NCBI RefSeq assembly: GCF_017873815.1
Contig: NZ_JAGGKQ010000019.1
Coordinates: 1-54,693 of the forward strand
From: Halorubrum alkaliphilum
GTDB lineage: Archaea > Halobacteriota > Halobacteria > Halobacteriales > Haloferacaceae
Direction: 5' to 3'
Length of the DNA: 54,693 nt
Shown piece by piece: positions 26,894 to 35,755 of the stretch. Under the pieces are notes generated by a model. That model had not been told where the DNA came from. It made no database searches and worked only from the letters and a program-made list of their open reading frames with translations. Each line of letters begins with the position of its first letter. The stretch's first letter is position 1. A program made the position numbers and the translations under genes.

Positions 26894-27784
26894 TCACCCC
26901 GCGGGTGGGTTGGTTCCGTCCTCGCCGACCCGGGTCGTCTCACGGATCTCGATCGCGTCCCCGACGCCCACGACCGACCCCCACGATCCCTCGGGGACGA
27001 CCGTGTTCACCATCAGTCGGAAGTCGTGGTCGAACCGGTCGCTTTCCGTCCACTTTGGGAGGGTCTCCCGCCGCTTCGTGACGAACGTCTCGCGGAACCC
27101 GTCGATCTCCTCTCCCGTGTCCGGGTCCCGAGAGGGAACGACACAGCGCTGACACGGGTTCACTCCGATCAGATCGACGTCGTCGACCGTGAACCGGACG
27201 CCCTCGCCGTGATCCGCGAACAGCCGGTCCTCCCAGAACGCGGGACACTCGTCCAGTACGACGTTCGGCCGGAGTCGACGGCGCATCTCTCGTGCGTTCG
27301 TGATCCCGTCGAACCACGAGGCGACCGTCTCCAGCGTCGCTCTCGAGACGATCGTCGGGCCGTGCGCCGTGCGATCGTCCGGAAACCCGCCCGCGGGATC
27401 GCGGACGAGGTCCACGTCGTAGCCGAGATACTCGCCGACCCACGCGGCCAACGCGTCTCCCTCCTCCGGAAGCTCAAAAGTCCGCTCATCGGCCGGGGTA
27501 GCCTCCGTTTTCGGCCGCGAGAGCGTCACCGCCGTGGGCGTCGCGTCCGTCGGCCCCGATGGCTCGTGATCGGCACGGAGGCGGTGGATTGCCGGCTCGC
27601 TCTTGCCGTTGACGTAGCCGCCACCCCCGCCGACGGACGCCTCGTGTGGATCGACGCCGGCCTCAACGAGCGCGTACGAGCGGTCGCCACGGAGTGCGCC
27701 CTCCGGACCGATCACGGCGCGGTCGACGTCGACCCCGTCACACGACTTCAGCGGATACGCAACCAGTTCAGCAACGCGTGTCAT
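26894..27784 (-). CDS. MOSC domain protein
   Basis: Protein of 296 residues with an N-terminal MOSC_N beta-barrel (RVAELVAYPLKSCDGVDVDRAV) and a C-terminal MOSC domain. The conserved cysteine that binds the molybdenum cofactor is in VNPCQRCVVPSRDPDTGE, and RPNVVLDE precedes it. The architecture matches mARC and YcbX enzymes, which reduce N-hydroxylated compounds using Moco. UbaA and MoaB, both tied to Moco synthesis, are encoded within 10 kb, though not in one operon. Confidence 0.9.
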   Translation of the reverse strand: MTRVAELVAYPLKSCDGVDVDRAVIGPEGALRGDRSYALVEAGVDPHEASVGGGGGYVNGKSEPAIHRLRADHEPSGPTDATPTAVTLSRPKTEATPADERTFELPEEGDALAAWVGEYLGYDVDLVRDPAGGFPDDRTAHGPTIVSRATLETVASWFDGITNAREMRRRLRPNVVLDECPAFWEDRLFADHGEGVRFTVDDVDLIGVNPCQRCVVPSRDPDTGEEIDGFRETFVTKRRETLPKWTESDRFDHDFRLMVNTVVPEGSWGSVVGVGDAIEIRETTRVGEDGTNPPAG

Positions 27785-27854
27785 GGGCGGGGTTCGAACG
27801 GGGCGGTCAAAAGCTATCGCCCGTAGCGAGAGGGACGGTCGTCGGTCGACCCGA

Positions 27855-28022
27855 TCAGTCGTCGGCGTCGGTCGGCTCCGTGAGGAACTCGCTATCGATG
27901 GCGTCGAGGGACGGTTCCGGCGGCTCCTCGGGTGCTTCGAGCTCGCGTCGGTTGAGATGGCTCTCCAGCTGGCGGCGCTTGTCCCGTCCTTTCCGTTCGC
28001 GTCCCGATTTCGTGTCCGGCAT
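27855..28022 (-). CDS. Short charged conserved-looking protein
   Basis: Predicted 55-residue hydrophilic protein beginning MPDTKSGRERKGRDKRRQLE, with a basic N-terminal half and an acidic, proline-rich C-terminal half ending FLTEPTDADD. Start at 28022 chosen over 28040 because the short form begins directly with the charged helix and lies about 28 bases after a possible TATA-like tcataagt on the minus strand (about 28050). Function unknown; charge pattern suggests nucleic-acid or ribosome association, which is only a guess. Confidence 0.65.
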   Translation of the reverse strand: MPDTKSGRERKGRDKRRQLESHLNRRELEAPEEPPEPSLDAIDSEFLTEPTDADD

Positions 28023-28115
28023 GATCATGTGTGTTAACATCCCACATACTTATGAATCTTGTGCCGGATCGGCTGGCGGCTGTCGCAGTCGCTCTCCGGT
28101 CGATTCACTCGAAAA

Positions 28116-28197
28116 CGCCAGGAGAGGGATTTGAACCCCCGATCCCGGAAGGGAACACGCTTTCCAGGCGTGCGCCTTACCACTCGGCCATCCTGGC
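28116..28197 (-). tRNA. tRNA-Ser (GGA)
   Basis: The minus strand folds as a class II tRNA: acceptor GCCAGGA with TCCTGGC, long variable arm, T loop TTCAAAT, and anticodon loop CTGGAAA giving GGA, decoding UCC and UCU. The discriminator base is G, as expected for serine tRNA. No intron and no encoded CCA. 82 bases. Confidence 0.95.
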
Positions 28198-28224
28198 TCA
28201 CTCGACGGTAGTCAACTGGGACTG

Positions 28225-28542
28225 TTAAGTCCTTCTCTTCGACCGTTCGGCTCGGATCCGGTGTTCGGCGAGGTACGTGATCCCGGTCGCTCCGATCCCG
28301 ACCGCCATGGCGAGGCCGAACAGCCATGCGTACCGGAAGGGGAGTTCGCCGCCGAGCAACAGGTATCCCTGTGCGAGCACGAGAAACGCGAACCCGCCGA
28401 CCGCACCCCACAACACCGCCGACTTCACGCGGTTGCGCTTCGTCGCCGGAACGCCCGGAGTCGACTGCGCCGTCGGTCCGGTCCGTTCGTCGCCCGGGTC
28501 GTCGCCGGCGGTGTCCCCGTCATCGGCCGAGCCGCCGGACAT
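28225..28542 (-). CDS. Two-helix membrane protein downstream of RidA
   Basis: Protein of 105 residues. The first about 40 residues are acidic and disordered, then KRNRVKSAVLW leads into two hydrophobic helices (about 43-62 and 69-90) ending in a basic tail, a topology with both ends inside. Start MSGGSADDG at 28542 lies one base after the stop of the RidA gene (28544), so the pair is probably an operon. Function unknown. Confidence 0.72.
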   Translation of the reverse strand: MSGGSADDGDTAGDDPGDERTGPTAQSTPGVPATKRNRVKSAVLWGAVGGFAFLVLAQGYLLLGGELPFRYAWLFGLAMAVGIGATGITYLAEHRIRAERSKRRT

Positions 28543-28543
28543 C

Positions 28544-28924
28544 CTACGTGAGACTGGCAACCGCTTCGATCTCGACGCCCGCGCCCTTCGGTAGCGCGCC
28601 TGCTTGAACGGCCGACCGAGCCGGCGGCGACTCTTCGAAGTAGCCCGCGTACACCTCGTTCATCTCTTCGAAATCGTCGATGTCAGCCAGAAACACCGTC
28701 GTTTTGAGCACGTCGTCCGGACCCGCACCCGCCTCCTCCAGTACTGCCAGCAGGTTGTCGAGCGCCTGCTCGGTCTGGTCGGCTATCGACGCGTCATCGA
28801 GGAGGTCGCCGTCCGGGGTCAGGGGGATCTGTCCCGCGGTGAACACGAGATTCCCGTCCGTCTTCGCCTGGCTGTACGCTCCGACTGCTTCGGGTGCCGA
28901 CTCGGTATGGACCGTGTTCGTCAT
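28544..28924 (-). CDS. ridA: RidA family reactive intermediate deaminase
   Basis: Trimeric cytoplasmic enzyme of 126 residues that hydrolyses reactive enamines and imines formed by PLP enzymes. YSQAKTDGNLVFTAGQIPL at the start and PPARSAVQAGALPKGAGVEIEA near the end are the signature blocks; the arginine in PPARSAV is the substrate carboxylate ligand. Length is canonical. It forms a two-gene unit with the small membrane protein that follows. Confidence 0.94.
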   Translation of the reverse strand: MTNTVHTESAPEAVGAYSQAKTDGNLVFTAGQIPLTPDGDLLDDASIADQTEQALDNLLAVLEEAGAGPDDVLKTTVFLADIDDFEEMNEVYAGYFEESPPARSAVQAGALPKGAGVEIEAVASLT

Positions 28925-28980
28925 ACGATCACCCTCTCCGCCCCGGTTCATAAGCGTGGTCGATCCGTACCGGTCGACGG

Positions 28981-29035
28981 TCGTGTAGCGATCGACGGTC
29001 GCGTGGTGATCGGTGGACGCGTGGTGATCGGTCAG
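28981..29035. repeat. Imperfect 18-bp tandem repeat upstream of ridA
   Basis: 29001-29018 (gcgtggtgatcggtggac) and 29019-29035 differ only at the end, and 28981-28998 is a weaker third copy. It spans the short gap between ubaA and ridA and reaches the 3' end of ubaA; the role is unknown. Confidence 0.55.
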
Positions 29036-29844
29036 TCCGCGTCGATCCGACAGCCGCCCGTGTAGTCGATCCCGTCGATCGCGTCGATCCCGTTCTTCCC
29101 ACAGACCGGGCAGTCCGGGTTTCGCTCGTACGGCACCGTCTCGAAGGTCAGGTCCATCGCGTCGTAAAACAGCAGCCGGCCGACGAGCGGCTCTCCCGTA
29201 TCGAGCAGGAGTTTGACCGCCTCCGTCGCCTGAATACAGCCCAGCGTCCCGGGTAGCACGCCGAGCACCCCGGTCGTCGCACAGTCGGGGACCGTCCCGG
29301 GCTCCGGTGCTTCCGGGAAGAGACATCGATAACAGGGACCGGTGGGGACCAGCGTGGTCGCCTGTCCCTCGAACTTGTAGATCGCGCCGTGAACGACCGG
29401 AATCCCCTCGATCCGGGCCACGTCGTTGACGACGTATCGCGTCCGGAAGTTGTCCGCACAGTCGACGACGACGTCGTAGGCACCGATCAGTTCGTGGGCG
29501 TTGTCGACGTCGAGCCGTGCCTCGTGGGTCTCGACGTTGACGTCGGGGTTGAGTCGCTCAACGTACCGCGCAGCCGACGCGACCTTCGCATCGCCGACGT
29601 CGTCGTCCCCGTGGATCACCTGTCGCTGGAGGTTGGAGCGCTCGACGACGTCGTCGTCGACGAGCCCGAGCGTTCCGACGCCCGCGGCCGCGAGATACTG
29701 GATCACGGGCGATCCGAGCCCGCCGGCACCGATCACGAGGACACGGCCCTCCAGAAGCCGTTGCTGCCCCTCCGGGCCGACCTCGTCCATGATGACGTGT
29801 CTGGAGTACCGGTCGAGCTGGGTAGCGTCGAGGGAGAGGCTCAT
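29032..29844 (-). CDS. ubaA: UbaA-type E1 enzyme for ubiquitin-like SAMP proteins
   Basis: ThiF/MoeB/E1-like adenylyltransferase of 270 residues, the size of Haloferax UbaA. It activates the C-terminal glycine of SAMP proteins for molybdopterin synthesis, tRNA thiolation and protein conjugation. The ATP loop is VIGAGGLGSPVIQYLAAAGVG, the adenylation region follows, the catalytic cysteine is in PDCATTGVLG, and zinc ligands are CYRC and CPVCG. Start MSLSLDATQLDRYSRH is conserved. It is separately transcribed from the adh gene, which diverges at 29932. Confidence 0.93.
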   Translation of the reverse strand: MSLSLDATQLDRYSRHVIMDEVGPEGQQRLLEGRVLVIGAGGLGSPVIQYLAAAGVGTLGLVDDDVVERSNLQRQVIHGDDDVGDAKVASAARYVERLNPDVNVETHEARLDVDNAHELIGAYDVVVDCADNFRTRYVVNDVARIEGIPVVHGAIYKFEGQATTLVPTGPCYRCLFPEAPEPGTVPDCATTGVLGVLPGTLGCIQATEAVKLLLDTGEPLVGRLLFYDAMDLTFETVPYERNPDCPVCGKNGIDAIDGIDYTGGCRIDAD

Positions 29845-29900
29845 AACTGCCCGTGTGCGGGCGACGAGTATAACGGCTTGGCTCTCAGGTACGTGAGCCG

Positions 29901-29907
29901 TATTTAA
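29901..29907 (+). promoter_or_regulatory. TATA box of the iron alcohol dehydrogenase gene
   Basis: tatttaa, centred about 28 bases before the ATG at 29932, an ideal spacing for a leaderless archaeal transcript. Confidence 0.65.
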
Positions 29908-29931
29908 GTGAACGCTCGCCCACGGGTAGCC

Positions 29932-31170
29932 ATGTCCCGCTCTACCGATCCGGCCGGATCGCGGTTCGTGTTCGAGTACGATCCCGGGGAACTCAGGTGC
30001 GGCCGCGGCCGTGTCTCCGATCTCGACGCGGTGCTCGACGCCCGCGACTGTGACGGCGCGCTCGTCGTCACCGGCTCGAACGTGGGTGCCAACCGCGACG
30101 TGATGGACCCGGTCGAGGCCGGCCTCGGCGATCGACCCGTCGAGGTGTTCGCCGAGACGACGCCGGAAAAGTACCTGTCGACGGGGCTGACTGCGGCGGA
30201 GCGCGTGCGACGCGGCCCGTTCGACGCTCTCGTCGCCGTCGGGGGCGGGAGTTCCCTCGACGTGGCGAAGGTCGCGAGCGCGCTCGGAAGCCACGCTGAC
30301 CCGGAGGCGGCGGCCGAGCGGGCGATCGAGACGGGGGCGGTGGCGGTCGCGGACGACGGCGACCCGACGCCGGTCGTCGCCGTCCCGACGACGCTCGCGG
30401 GTGCGGATCTGTCCGTCATCGCCGGCGTGGGGCTTTCGCTCGACCCCGCTGGCGTCCCCGACCACGAGATCCCGAACGGCTCGGCGAGCGACCGCCGACT
30501 CATGCCGACGGCGCTGGTGTACGACCTCGCGCTGTTCGAGACCACGCCGAAGTCGGTGCTGTGTGCCTCCGCGATGAACGGCTTCGACAAGGCGGTCGAG
30601 TGCCTCTACTCGCCGCACGCGACGCCGATCACCGACGGGACCGCGATGCGCGCGCTCTCGCTGATGCGGTCGGGATTCGAAACGCTCCCCGAGCCGGAGA
30701 TGGACGAGCGGAAGCTGTACGGGGCGGTGACGGGCGTCGTCCTCGCACAGTACGGGATCTCTACCCCGGGGACGTACCGCGCGTCGATCATCCACGCGTT
30801 CGCCCACGGGTTCTCACACGACTACGACGTCCACCAGGGAACCGTCCACGGAATCGTTGCCCCGCACGTTCTGGAGTTCGTGTTTGGGGCGGTCGACGGA
30901 CGACGGAAGGCCATAGCGGAGGGGCTGGGGGTCGGGACTCCTGCCGTCGCGGGCGACGATGGGGACGCGGCGGACGACGCGGTCGTCGAGGCCGTCGCCG
31001 GCGTGAGCGACGACCTCGGACTCCCGTCACGACTTCGGGAGATAGCGGGGCTCTCCCGGGATCGACTCCCGACGATCGCGGAGACGATCGCGGCCGACGG
31101 GCTCCTCGACGAATCGCCCGTAGTACCGACCGAGACGGAGATACGTTCGGTGCTCGACGCCGCGTGGTGA
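29932..31170 (+). CDS. Iron-containing alcohol dehydrogenase family protein
   Basis: NAD(P)-dependent metal dehydrogenase of 412 residues of the iron-ADH/glycerol dehydrogenase superfamily. The nucleotide loop is VAVGGGSSLDVAK, the substrate/metal region includes PTTLAGADLS and a MNGFDKAVECLYS segment, and the two metal histidines are in IIHAFAHGFSHDYDVHQGTVHG. The substrate is unknown; related haloarchaeal proteins include alcohol and maleylacetate reductase-like members. The TATA box fixes the start at 29932. It diverges from ubaA. Confidence 0.9.
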   Translation: MSRSTDPAGSRFVFEYDPGELRCGRGRVSDLDAVLDARDCDGALVVTGSNVGANRDVMDPVEAGLGDRPVEVFAETTPEKYLSTGLTAAERVRRGPFDALVAVGGGSSLDVAKVASALGSHADPEAAAERAIETGAVAVADDGDPTPVVAVPTTLAGADLSVIAGVGLSLDPAGVPDHEIPNGSASDRRLMPTALVYDLALFETTPKSVLCASAMNGFDKAVECLYSPHATPITDGTAMRALSLMRSGFETLPEPEMDERKLYGAVTGVVLAQYGISTPGTYRASIIHAFAHGFSHDYDVHQGTVHGIVAPHVLEFVFGAVDGRRKAIAEGLGVGTPAVAGDDGDAADDAVVEAVAGVSDDLGLPSRLREIAGLSRDRLPTIAETIAADGLLDESPVVPTETEIRSVLDAAW

Positions 31171-31213
31171 CGAACGGGCCGTCGTCGGTTCCCTCGTCGA
31201 ACGTGTCACACCA

Positions 31214-31231
31214 CCAAATTTATTTTATATA
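31214..31231 (+). promoter_or_regulatory. AT-rich promoter region of the FAD oxidoreductase
   Basis: aaatttattttatatat, the strongest TATA-like run in the 173-base gap before the gene. Transcription would begin near 31255, leaving a leader of 50 to 90 bases. Confidence 0.5.
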
Positions 31232-31343
31232 TGAAGGAGGGCAAAGAAGTCAGAAACCGCTTTTCCACGGCGGTATCAAGCCGTTTCCCGGTCCCTCAGT
31301 CCGGATGACAACCGATTTTACCCCCGAATCCGAACGGCTGATC

Positions 31344-32582
31344 ATGAGCGATTCGTACGTGATCATCGGGGACGGAATCGCGGGGGCCTCCGCGGCCGAG
31401 ACCCTCCGCCAAGAAGCGCCGGACGCCGATATCACGGTCATCACGGACGAGGGAGAGTCCCTCTACAACCGAATCCTGATCAAGGAGTACGCGAAAGGGA
31501 AGCTCCCGGAGGCGCCGATCTCGATCCACGACGAGTCGTGGTACGACGACCACGATGTCGACCTCCGGCTCGACACGGTCGTCGTCGACGTCGACGTCGA
31601 GAGCGACGAGATCCGGACCCACGAGGGCGAGACGATCGGCTACGACAAGCTCCTCTTGGGGATCGGCGGGACGCCACAGCAGCTCCCCGTCGAGAACGCT
31701 GACGCGAAGGGAATCCACCACTTCTGGACGTTCCAAGACGCCCGGAAGATCAAGGAGAGCGTCGAGGACGCCGACCGGGGAGCCATCGTCGGTGCGGGAC
31801 TGTTGGGCATCGATTTCGCGGCGATCTGCGGCGCACAGGACGTCGAAGCGAAGTACTTGATGCGCGGTGACTCCTGGTGGCGCTACGCGCTCTCGAACGA
31901 GGGTGCGGAGATCATGCACGAGGCGATGCGTGAGCGCGGCGTCGAGCCCGTCTTCGACTCCGGCGTCGACCGGTTCGAGGTCGACGACGACGGCCACGTC
32001 GAGGCCGCGGTCGACCCGAACGGCGAGCGCTACGAGTGTGACTTCGCGGGCGTCGCCATCGGCCTCGATCTGAACACCGAGCTCGTCGAGGGGACTCCGA
32101 TCGAGGTCGACGACGGGATCGTCGTCGACGAGTATATGCGGACGAACGTCGACAACGTGTTCGCGGCCGGCGATATCACGCGCTTTTACGACGTGCTCCT
32201 CGGTGAACAGGCCCAGAACGGCGCGTGGGGGTCGGCGAAGGAGCAGGGGACGATCGCTGCACGCAACATGATCGACTACGAGAGCGAGCGGTTCGAGTGG
32301 GTGTCGTCGTACTCGATCACCCACTTCGACTTCCCGTTCCTCTCCTTCGGCCACCCGACGCTCGGGGACGACTCCGTCGAGGCGACCACGGCCGAGGGCG
32401 AATGGCGGCGCGTGGCGCTGAAGGACGGAAAGGTCGTCGGCGGCGTGCTGATCGGCGACCTCTCGCCGCAGTCGGCGTTCAAGAAGCTGATGCGCGAGGG
32501 ACGCGACGTGCGCGGGCAGACCGATCTCCTGATGGAGCCCGGCTTCTCCGTCGACGACTTGGCTGCACCGACCGAACAGTAG
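31344..32582 (+). CDS. FAD-dependent NAD(P)H oxidoreductase
   Basis: Flavoprotein of 412 residues. The N-terminal FAD dinucleotide fold is YVIIGDGIAGASAAETLR, the NAD(P)H fold is GAIVGAGLLGIDFAAICG at about 155, and the second FAD motif is NVFAAGDITRFYD. The family includes nitrite reductase-type and rubredoxin reductase-like enzymes; the redox partner is unknown. Start at 31344 gives the usual MSDSYVIIGDG; an in-frame ATG at 31305 would add 13 residues. An AT-rich promoter region (31214-31231) lies upstream. Confidence 0.88.
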   Translation: MSDSYVIIGDGIAGASAAETLRQEAPDADITVITDEGESLYNRILIKEYAKGKLPEAPISIHDESWYDDHDVDLRLDTVVVDVDVESDEIRTHEGETIGYDKLLLGIGGTPQQLPVENADAKGIHHFWTFQDARKIKESVEDADRGAIVGAGLLGIDFAAICGAQDVEAKYLMRGDSWWRYALSNEGAEIMHEAMRERGVEPVFDSGVDRFEVDDDGHVEAAVDPNGERYECDFAGVAIGLDLNTELVEGTPIEVDDGIVVDEYMRTNVDNVFAAGDITRFYDVLLGEQAQNGAWGSAKEQGTIAARNMIDYESERFEWVSSYSITHFDFPFLSFGHPTLGDDSVEATTAEGEWRRVALKDGKVVGGVLIGDLSPQSAFKKLMREGRDVRGQTDLLMEPGFSVDDLAAPTEQ

Positions 32583-32645
32583 CCGCGTCGAAGGGCCGCG
32601 ACGCAGTCAATACTTTTTCACAGCCACAACGGCTCCGATCACACG

Positions 32646-34868
32646 ATGGCCCGTGGCGCTCCCGATGATCGGATCCATACCTCCGGAGACGGCTTCTTCG
32701 CGTCCTTCGTCGAGGGCTGTTCCGACCCGGTGATATCGATCGACGATGGCGGGACGATCGTCTACGTCAGCCCGGCGACCGAGGATGCGCTCGGGTACGA
32801 TGCCGATGACCTCGTCGGTCGCCGGCTCGAAACGCTGATCCCCGACGATCCTGATGACGGGCGGGTTCGGTCGGTTCTCGGTCGCCTCGGGGACGTCGAG
32901 GGGCTGGCCGATGCGGGCGAGCTGATCGTCCCGATCGGAACCGCCGAGGGAGCACAGGTCGTGTTCTCGGTCCGGTTTCACGCCCACGAGGTCGACGATC
33001 TGTCCGTCCACACGGGCGTGTTTCGCGACGGGATCGACGAGGATGACGGCCACGAACTCAGGGCGTTCCGTAACCTTGTCGAGCACGCGGGACACGCGAT
33101 CTACGTCACGGACCGCGACGGTACGATAGAGTACGTCAACCCGGCGTTCACCGAACACACAGGATACGAGCCCGAGGAAGTGATCGGTCGTACGCCGGCG
33201 GTTCTCAACTCGGGCGAGATGCCCGAGGCGTACTTCGAGTCGCTCTGGGACACGATCCGTGCCGGTGAGGTGTACGAAGAGGAAGTGATCGACCAACGTC
33301 GCGACGGGAGCTTGTACCACGCCCACCAGACGATCGCCCCCGTCCTCGATGATGACGGGAGGGTCTCGCGATTCATCGCGATCCAGACTGACGTGACCCA
33401 CCGGAAGGCTGCGGAACGGCGGCTGAAGCAGTATCGAGACGTCGTCGAACGGCTCGACGATCCGATCCTTCTCCAGAACCTCGACGGGGAGTTCGAGCTG
33501 CTCAACGAAGCGGTAAGCGAGTTCGCCGGCCTCCCGCGCGAGGAGCTGTACGGGACCGACGAGTCCGCGTTCATGGATCCCGAAACCGCGGCCCTCATCG
33601 AGGACCGCCGCCGCGAGGTCCTCGAAACCGAGGAGCCGGTGGAGTACGAAACGTCACCGACGTTCGAGCGGAGCGGGCGCGAGGCGACGTTCAGCACGCG
33701 CCGATATCCCTACTACGACGCCGACGGGGAGCTCGCCGGGACGCTCGCGGTCTGTCGAGACGTTACCAACCTGAAGGAACGGGCGACGGAGCTCGAACGG
33801 TTCGAACGTGCCGTCGATGGGGCGACGGACCTCATCGCGGCCGTCGATCGGAACGGAGAGTTCCTGTTCGCGAACCGGCGATATCGGGCCTACCACGGGA
33901 TCGACGCGGACGACGTGACCGGCCTCTCGCTCACGGACGTCATCGACGGGGAGCAGTATCCCGACGTGAAACGCAACGTGAACCGAGCGCTCCGCGGCCA
34001 CTCGATCGAGTACCGGACGACACGGACGCATCCGGACCGCGGAACGCGGACGTTCGACGTGCGGTACTACCCGCTGAACACGGCCGCCGATGACGACGAA
34101 GTGGGGGGTGTCGTTGGCGTGCTTCGGGACGTGACTGACAGCGAGAATCGCGCCACACAGCTCCGGGTCGTCGACCGTGTGCTCCAGCACAACCTTCGGA
34201 ACGCGCTGACGGTCATACAGGGGCGGGCGAAACAGATCGCCGGCAGCGCGACCGTCGACGACTCCGGCGATGTCGATGACCCAAACGCCGACGCGGCCGA
34301 CATTGACAGCACTCCGGAGGCCGCCGAGGCGGCGTCGTACATCCTGTCACGGGCGGAGGAGCTCCTGACGACGAGCGAGAAGGCACATCACATCACCGAA
34401 GTGCTGGGCGACCCGGCAGACCCGGAGCCGACCGACGTCTCCAGGACGGTGGAGCAGTTCGTCCCGTCGCTGGCTGCCGAGTTCTCGGAGGCAACGATAT
34501 CGACATCGACGCCGGGCGACGGCGTCGCGGTCGCGTCGGCGACGGAGTGGCTCGCTCGCGCCCTCGAAGAACTGGTCCGTAACGCCGTGATCCATCACGA
34601 CCGTGATCGTCCGGTCGTCGATGTTAGCGTGGACGTGACGGAGGACTACGTCGAGGTCCGGATCACTGACGACGGGCCCGGGCTGACCGAGATGAACCGC
34701 GACGTGTTGGAGACCGGACGCGCGGTGGACGCGCTGTACCACGGTAGCGGGCTCGGGCTGTGGATGGTGTACTGGGTGCTCCGGCAGTCGGGCGGGTCGG
34801 CGACGGTCCGTGACGCGGAGCCGCGCGGAACCGTCGTGACGGTCTCCCTTCCACGTCACGAGCCGTAG
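32646..34868 (+). CDS. Soluble histidine kinase with four PAS domains
   Basis: Sensor kinase of 740 residues without membrane segments. PAS domains lie at about 20-125, 137-250, 255-370 and 378-500. A dimerisation helix carries the phospho-accepting H515 in LQHNLRNALTVIQG, and a HATPase domain at about 630-738 has the N box ELVRNAVIH, G1 DDGPGL and G2 GSGLGLWMVYWVL. Probable cytoplasmic redox or small-molecule sensing; no cofactor can be assigned. No response regulator is adjacent, as is common in haloarchaea. The start follows an attttt-rich spacer of 63 bases after the oxidoreductase. Confidence 0.93.
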   Translation: MARGAPDDRIHTSGDGFFASFVEGCSDPVISIDDGGTIVYVSPATEDALGYDADDLVGRRLETLIPDDPDDGRVRSVLGRLGDVEGLADAGELIVPIGTAEGAQVVFSVRFHAHEVDDLSVHTGVFRDGIDEDDGHELRAFRNLVEHAGHAIYVTDRDGTIEYVNPAFTEHTGYEPEEVIGRTPAVLNSGEMPEAYFESLWDTIRAGEVYEEEVIDQRRDGSLYHAHQTIAPVLDDDGRVSRFIAIQTDVTHRKAAERRLKQYRDVVERLDDPILLQNLDGEFELLNEAVSEFAGLPREELYGTDESAFMDPETAALIEDRRREVLETEEPVEYETSPTFERSGREATFSTRRYPYYDADGELAGTLAVCRDVTNLKERATELERFERAVDGATDLIAAVDRNGEFLFANRRYRAYHGIDADDVTGLSLTDVIDGEQYPDVKRNVNRALRGHSIEYRTTRTHPDRGTRTFDVRYYPLNTAADDDEVGGVVGVLRDVTDSENRATQLRVVDRVLQHNLRNALTVIQGRAKQIAGSATVDDSGDVDDPNADAADIDSTPEAAEAASYILSRAEELLTTSEKAHHITEVLGDPADPEPTDVSRTVEQFVPSLAAEFSEATISTSTPGDGVAVASATEWLARALEELVRNAVIHHDRDRPVVDVSVDVTEDYVEVRITDDGPGLTEMNRDVLETGRAVDALYHGSGLGLWMVYWVLRQSGGSATVRDAEPRGTVVTVSLPRHEP

Positions 34869-34970
34869 TGTCGTCGACTGGTTTGGCCGGTACGCCGCTC
34901 GCTTTGGGGTACCATTCTCGTGTCGAAGTCCGACACAACGTTTATCATTTACCATGATATATGGTGTCAT

Positions 34971-35186
34971 ATGCCAATCAGAGAACAGGGACGGCGAATG
35001 CGGCTGCGGCGTACCGGCACCATCCTGCCCGAGGCGCGGATCCGGCACTACGACGAGCTCGGCGATGACGCGCAGGCGACCGTCGCCGAACTCGCCGGGC
35101 GACCGCGGACGGCCGCGGAGGCGAGCGATCTCGAAGACGGCGACGTGGTGAAGTTCACCGACTACTACGTCGTCCGCGCCCGCTGA
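34971..35186 (+). CDS. Small haloarchaeal protein of unknown function
   Basis: Basic-then-acidic protein of 71 residues, starting MPIREQGRRMRLRRTG and ending FTDYYVVRAR, probably a compact beta-barrel-like fold. Start chosen at 34971; an upstream frame from 34920 only adds a hydrophobic-polar leader. An aacgtttatca box at 34938-34949 is about 28 bases upstream. No family recognised. Confidence 0.65.
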   Translation: MPIREQGRRMRLRRTGTILPEARIRHYDELGDDAQATVAELAGRPRTAAEASDLEDGDVVKFTDYYVVRAR

Positions 35187-35297
35187 TCATCACTCTCCTG
35201 CCGACTGCCAGGTCCCCACACTGACCGCCGACCGGGGACGACCGCGACCGACGCTCGAAACGAAGTTGTTTTCGCCCGCCGTGTGGAATTCACGCTC

Positions 35298-35711
35298 ATG
35301 GATAGCGGTGGATCAAGCGACATGACGTTGGCGTTCGAGCTGGAGGCGCTGAAGGCGCTCGCCGATCCCAACAGCGTGTTCAACGGGGCTCGGCAGTGGA
35401 CCGAATACGTCGGCGTCGTCAGCGAGAAGCCGACGTACGTCGTCACGAACTTCACCCGAAAACACCGCGTGCGTCAGGACTTCTTCTCCGGACCGCGTGG
35501 CGTCGAGGAGAGTCTAGAGAACATCAAGGGGCAGTTCGACACCGACCGGCACGTCTTCGTCGGGATCGACGACGACGACGTGGCCGTCGCGGAGGCGACC
35601 GACTGGGAGTTCCTCCACGTCGAGGACGCTGCGGAGGCCGCGGGGTGGACCCTGACCTCGCCCGACGAGGGCGAGGTCGCCGAGGAGCCGTCCCGCGACG
35701 ACTGGCCCTGA
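35298..35711 (+). CDS. DUF7124-like haloarchaeal protein
   Basis: Soluble acidic protein of 137 residues. It contains the block WTEYVGVVSEKPTYVVTN followed by FTRKHRVRQDFFSGPRG and a C-terminal helix ending in an acidic tail; I associate this with a haloarchaeal family numbered DUF7124, from memory. Start MDSGGSSDMTLAFEL at 35298. Function unknown. It precedes moaB by 44 bases on the same strand, so co-transcription is possible. Confidence 0.75.
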   Translation: MDSGGSSDMTLAFELEALKALADPNSVFNGARQWTEYVGVVSEKPTYVVTNFTRKHRVRQDFFSGPRGVEESLENIKGQFDTDRHVFVGIDDDDVAVAEATDWEFLHVEDAAEAAGWTLTSPDEGEVAEEPSRDDWP

Positions 35712-35755
35712 CTCCGATCGCCGTCGCTTTTGTGAGCCCGCCCCAACGACGACGC

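Noticed and set aside
31231-31308. A 25-codon leader ORF overlapping the ATG at 31305 before the FAD oxidoreductase
   Set aside because: The TATA-like run lies immediately before its ATG, so transcription should start downstream of it; the overlap is probably chance.
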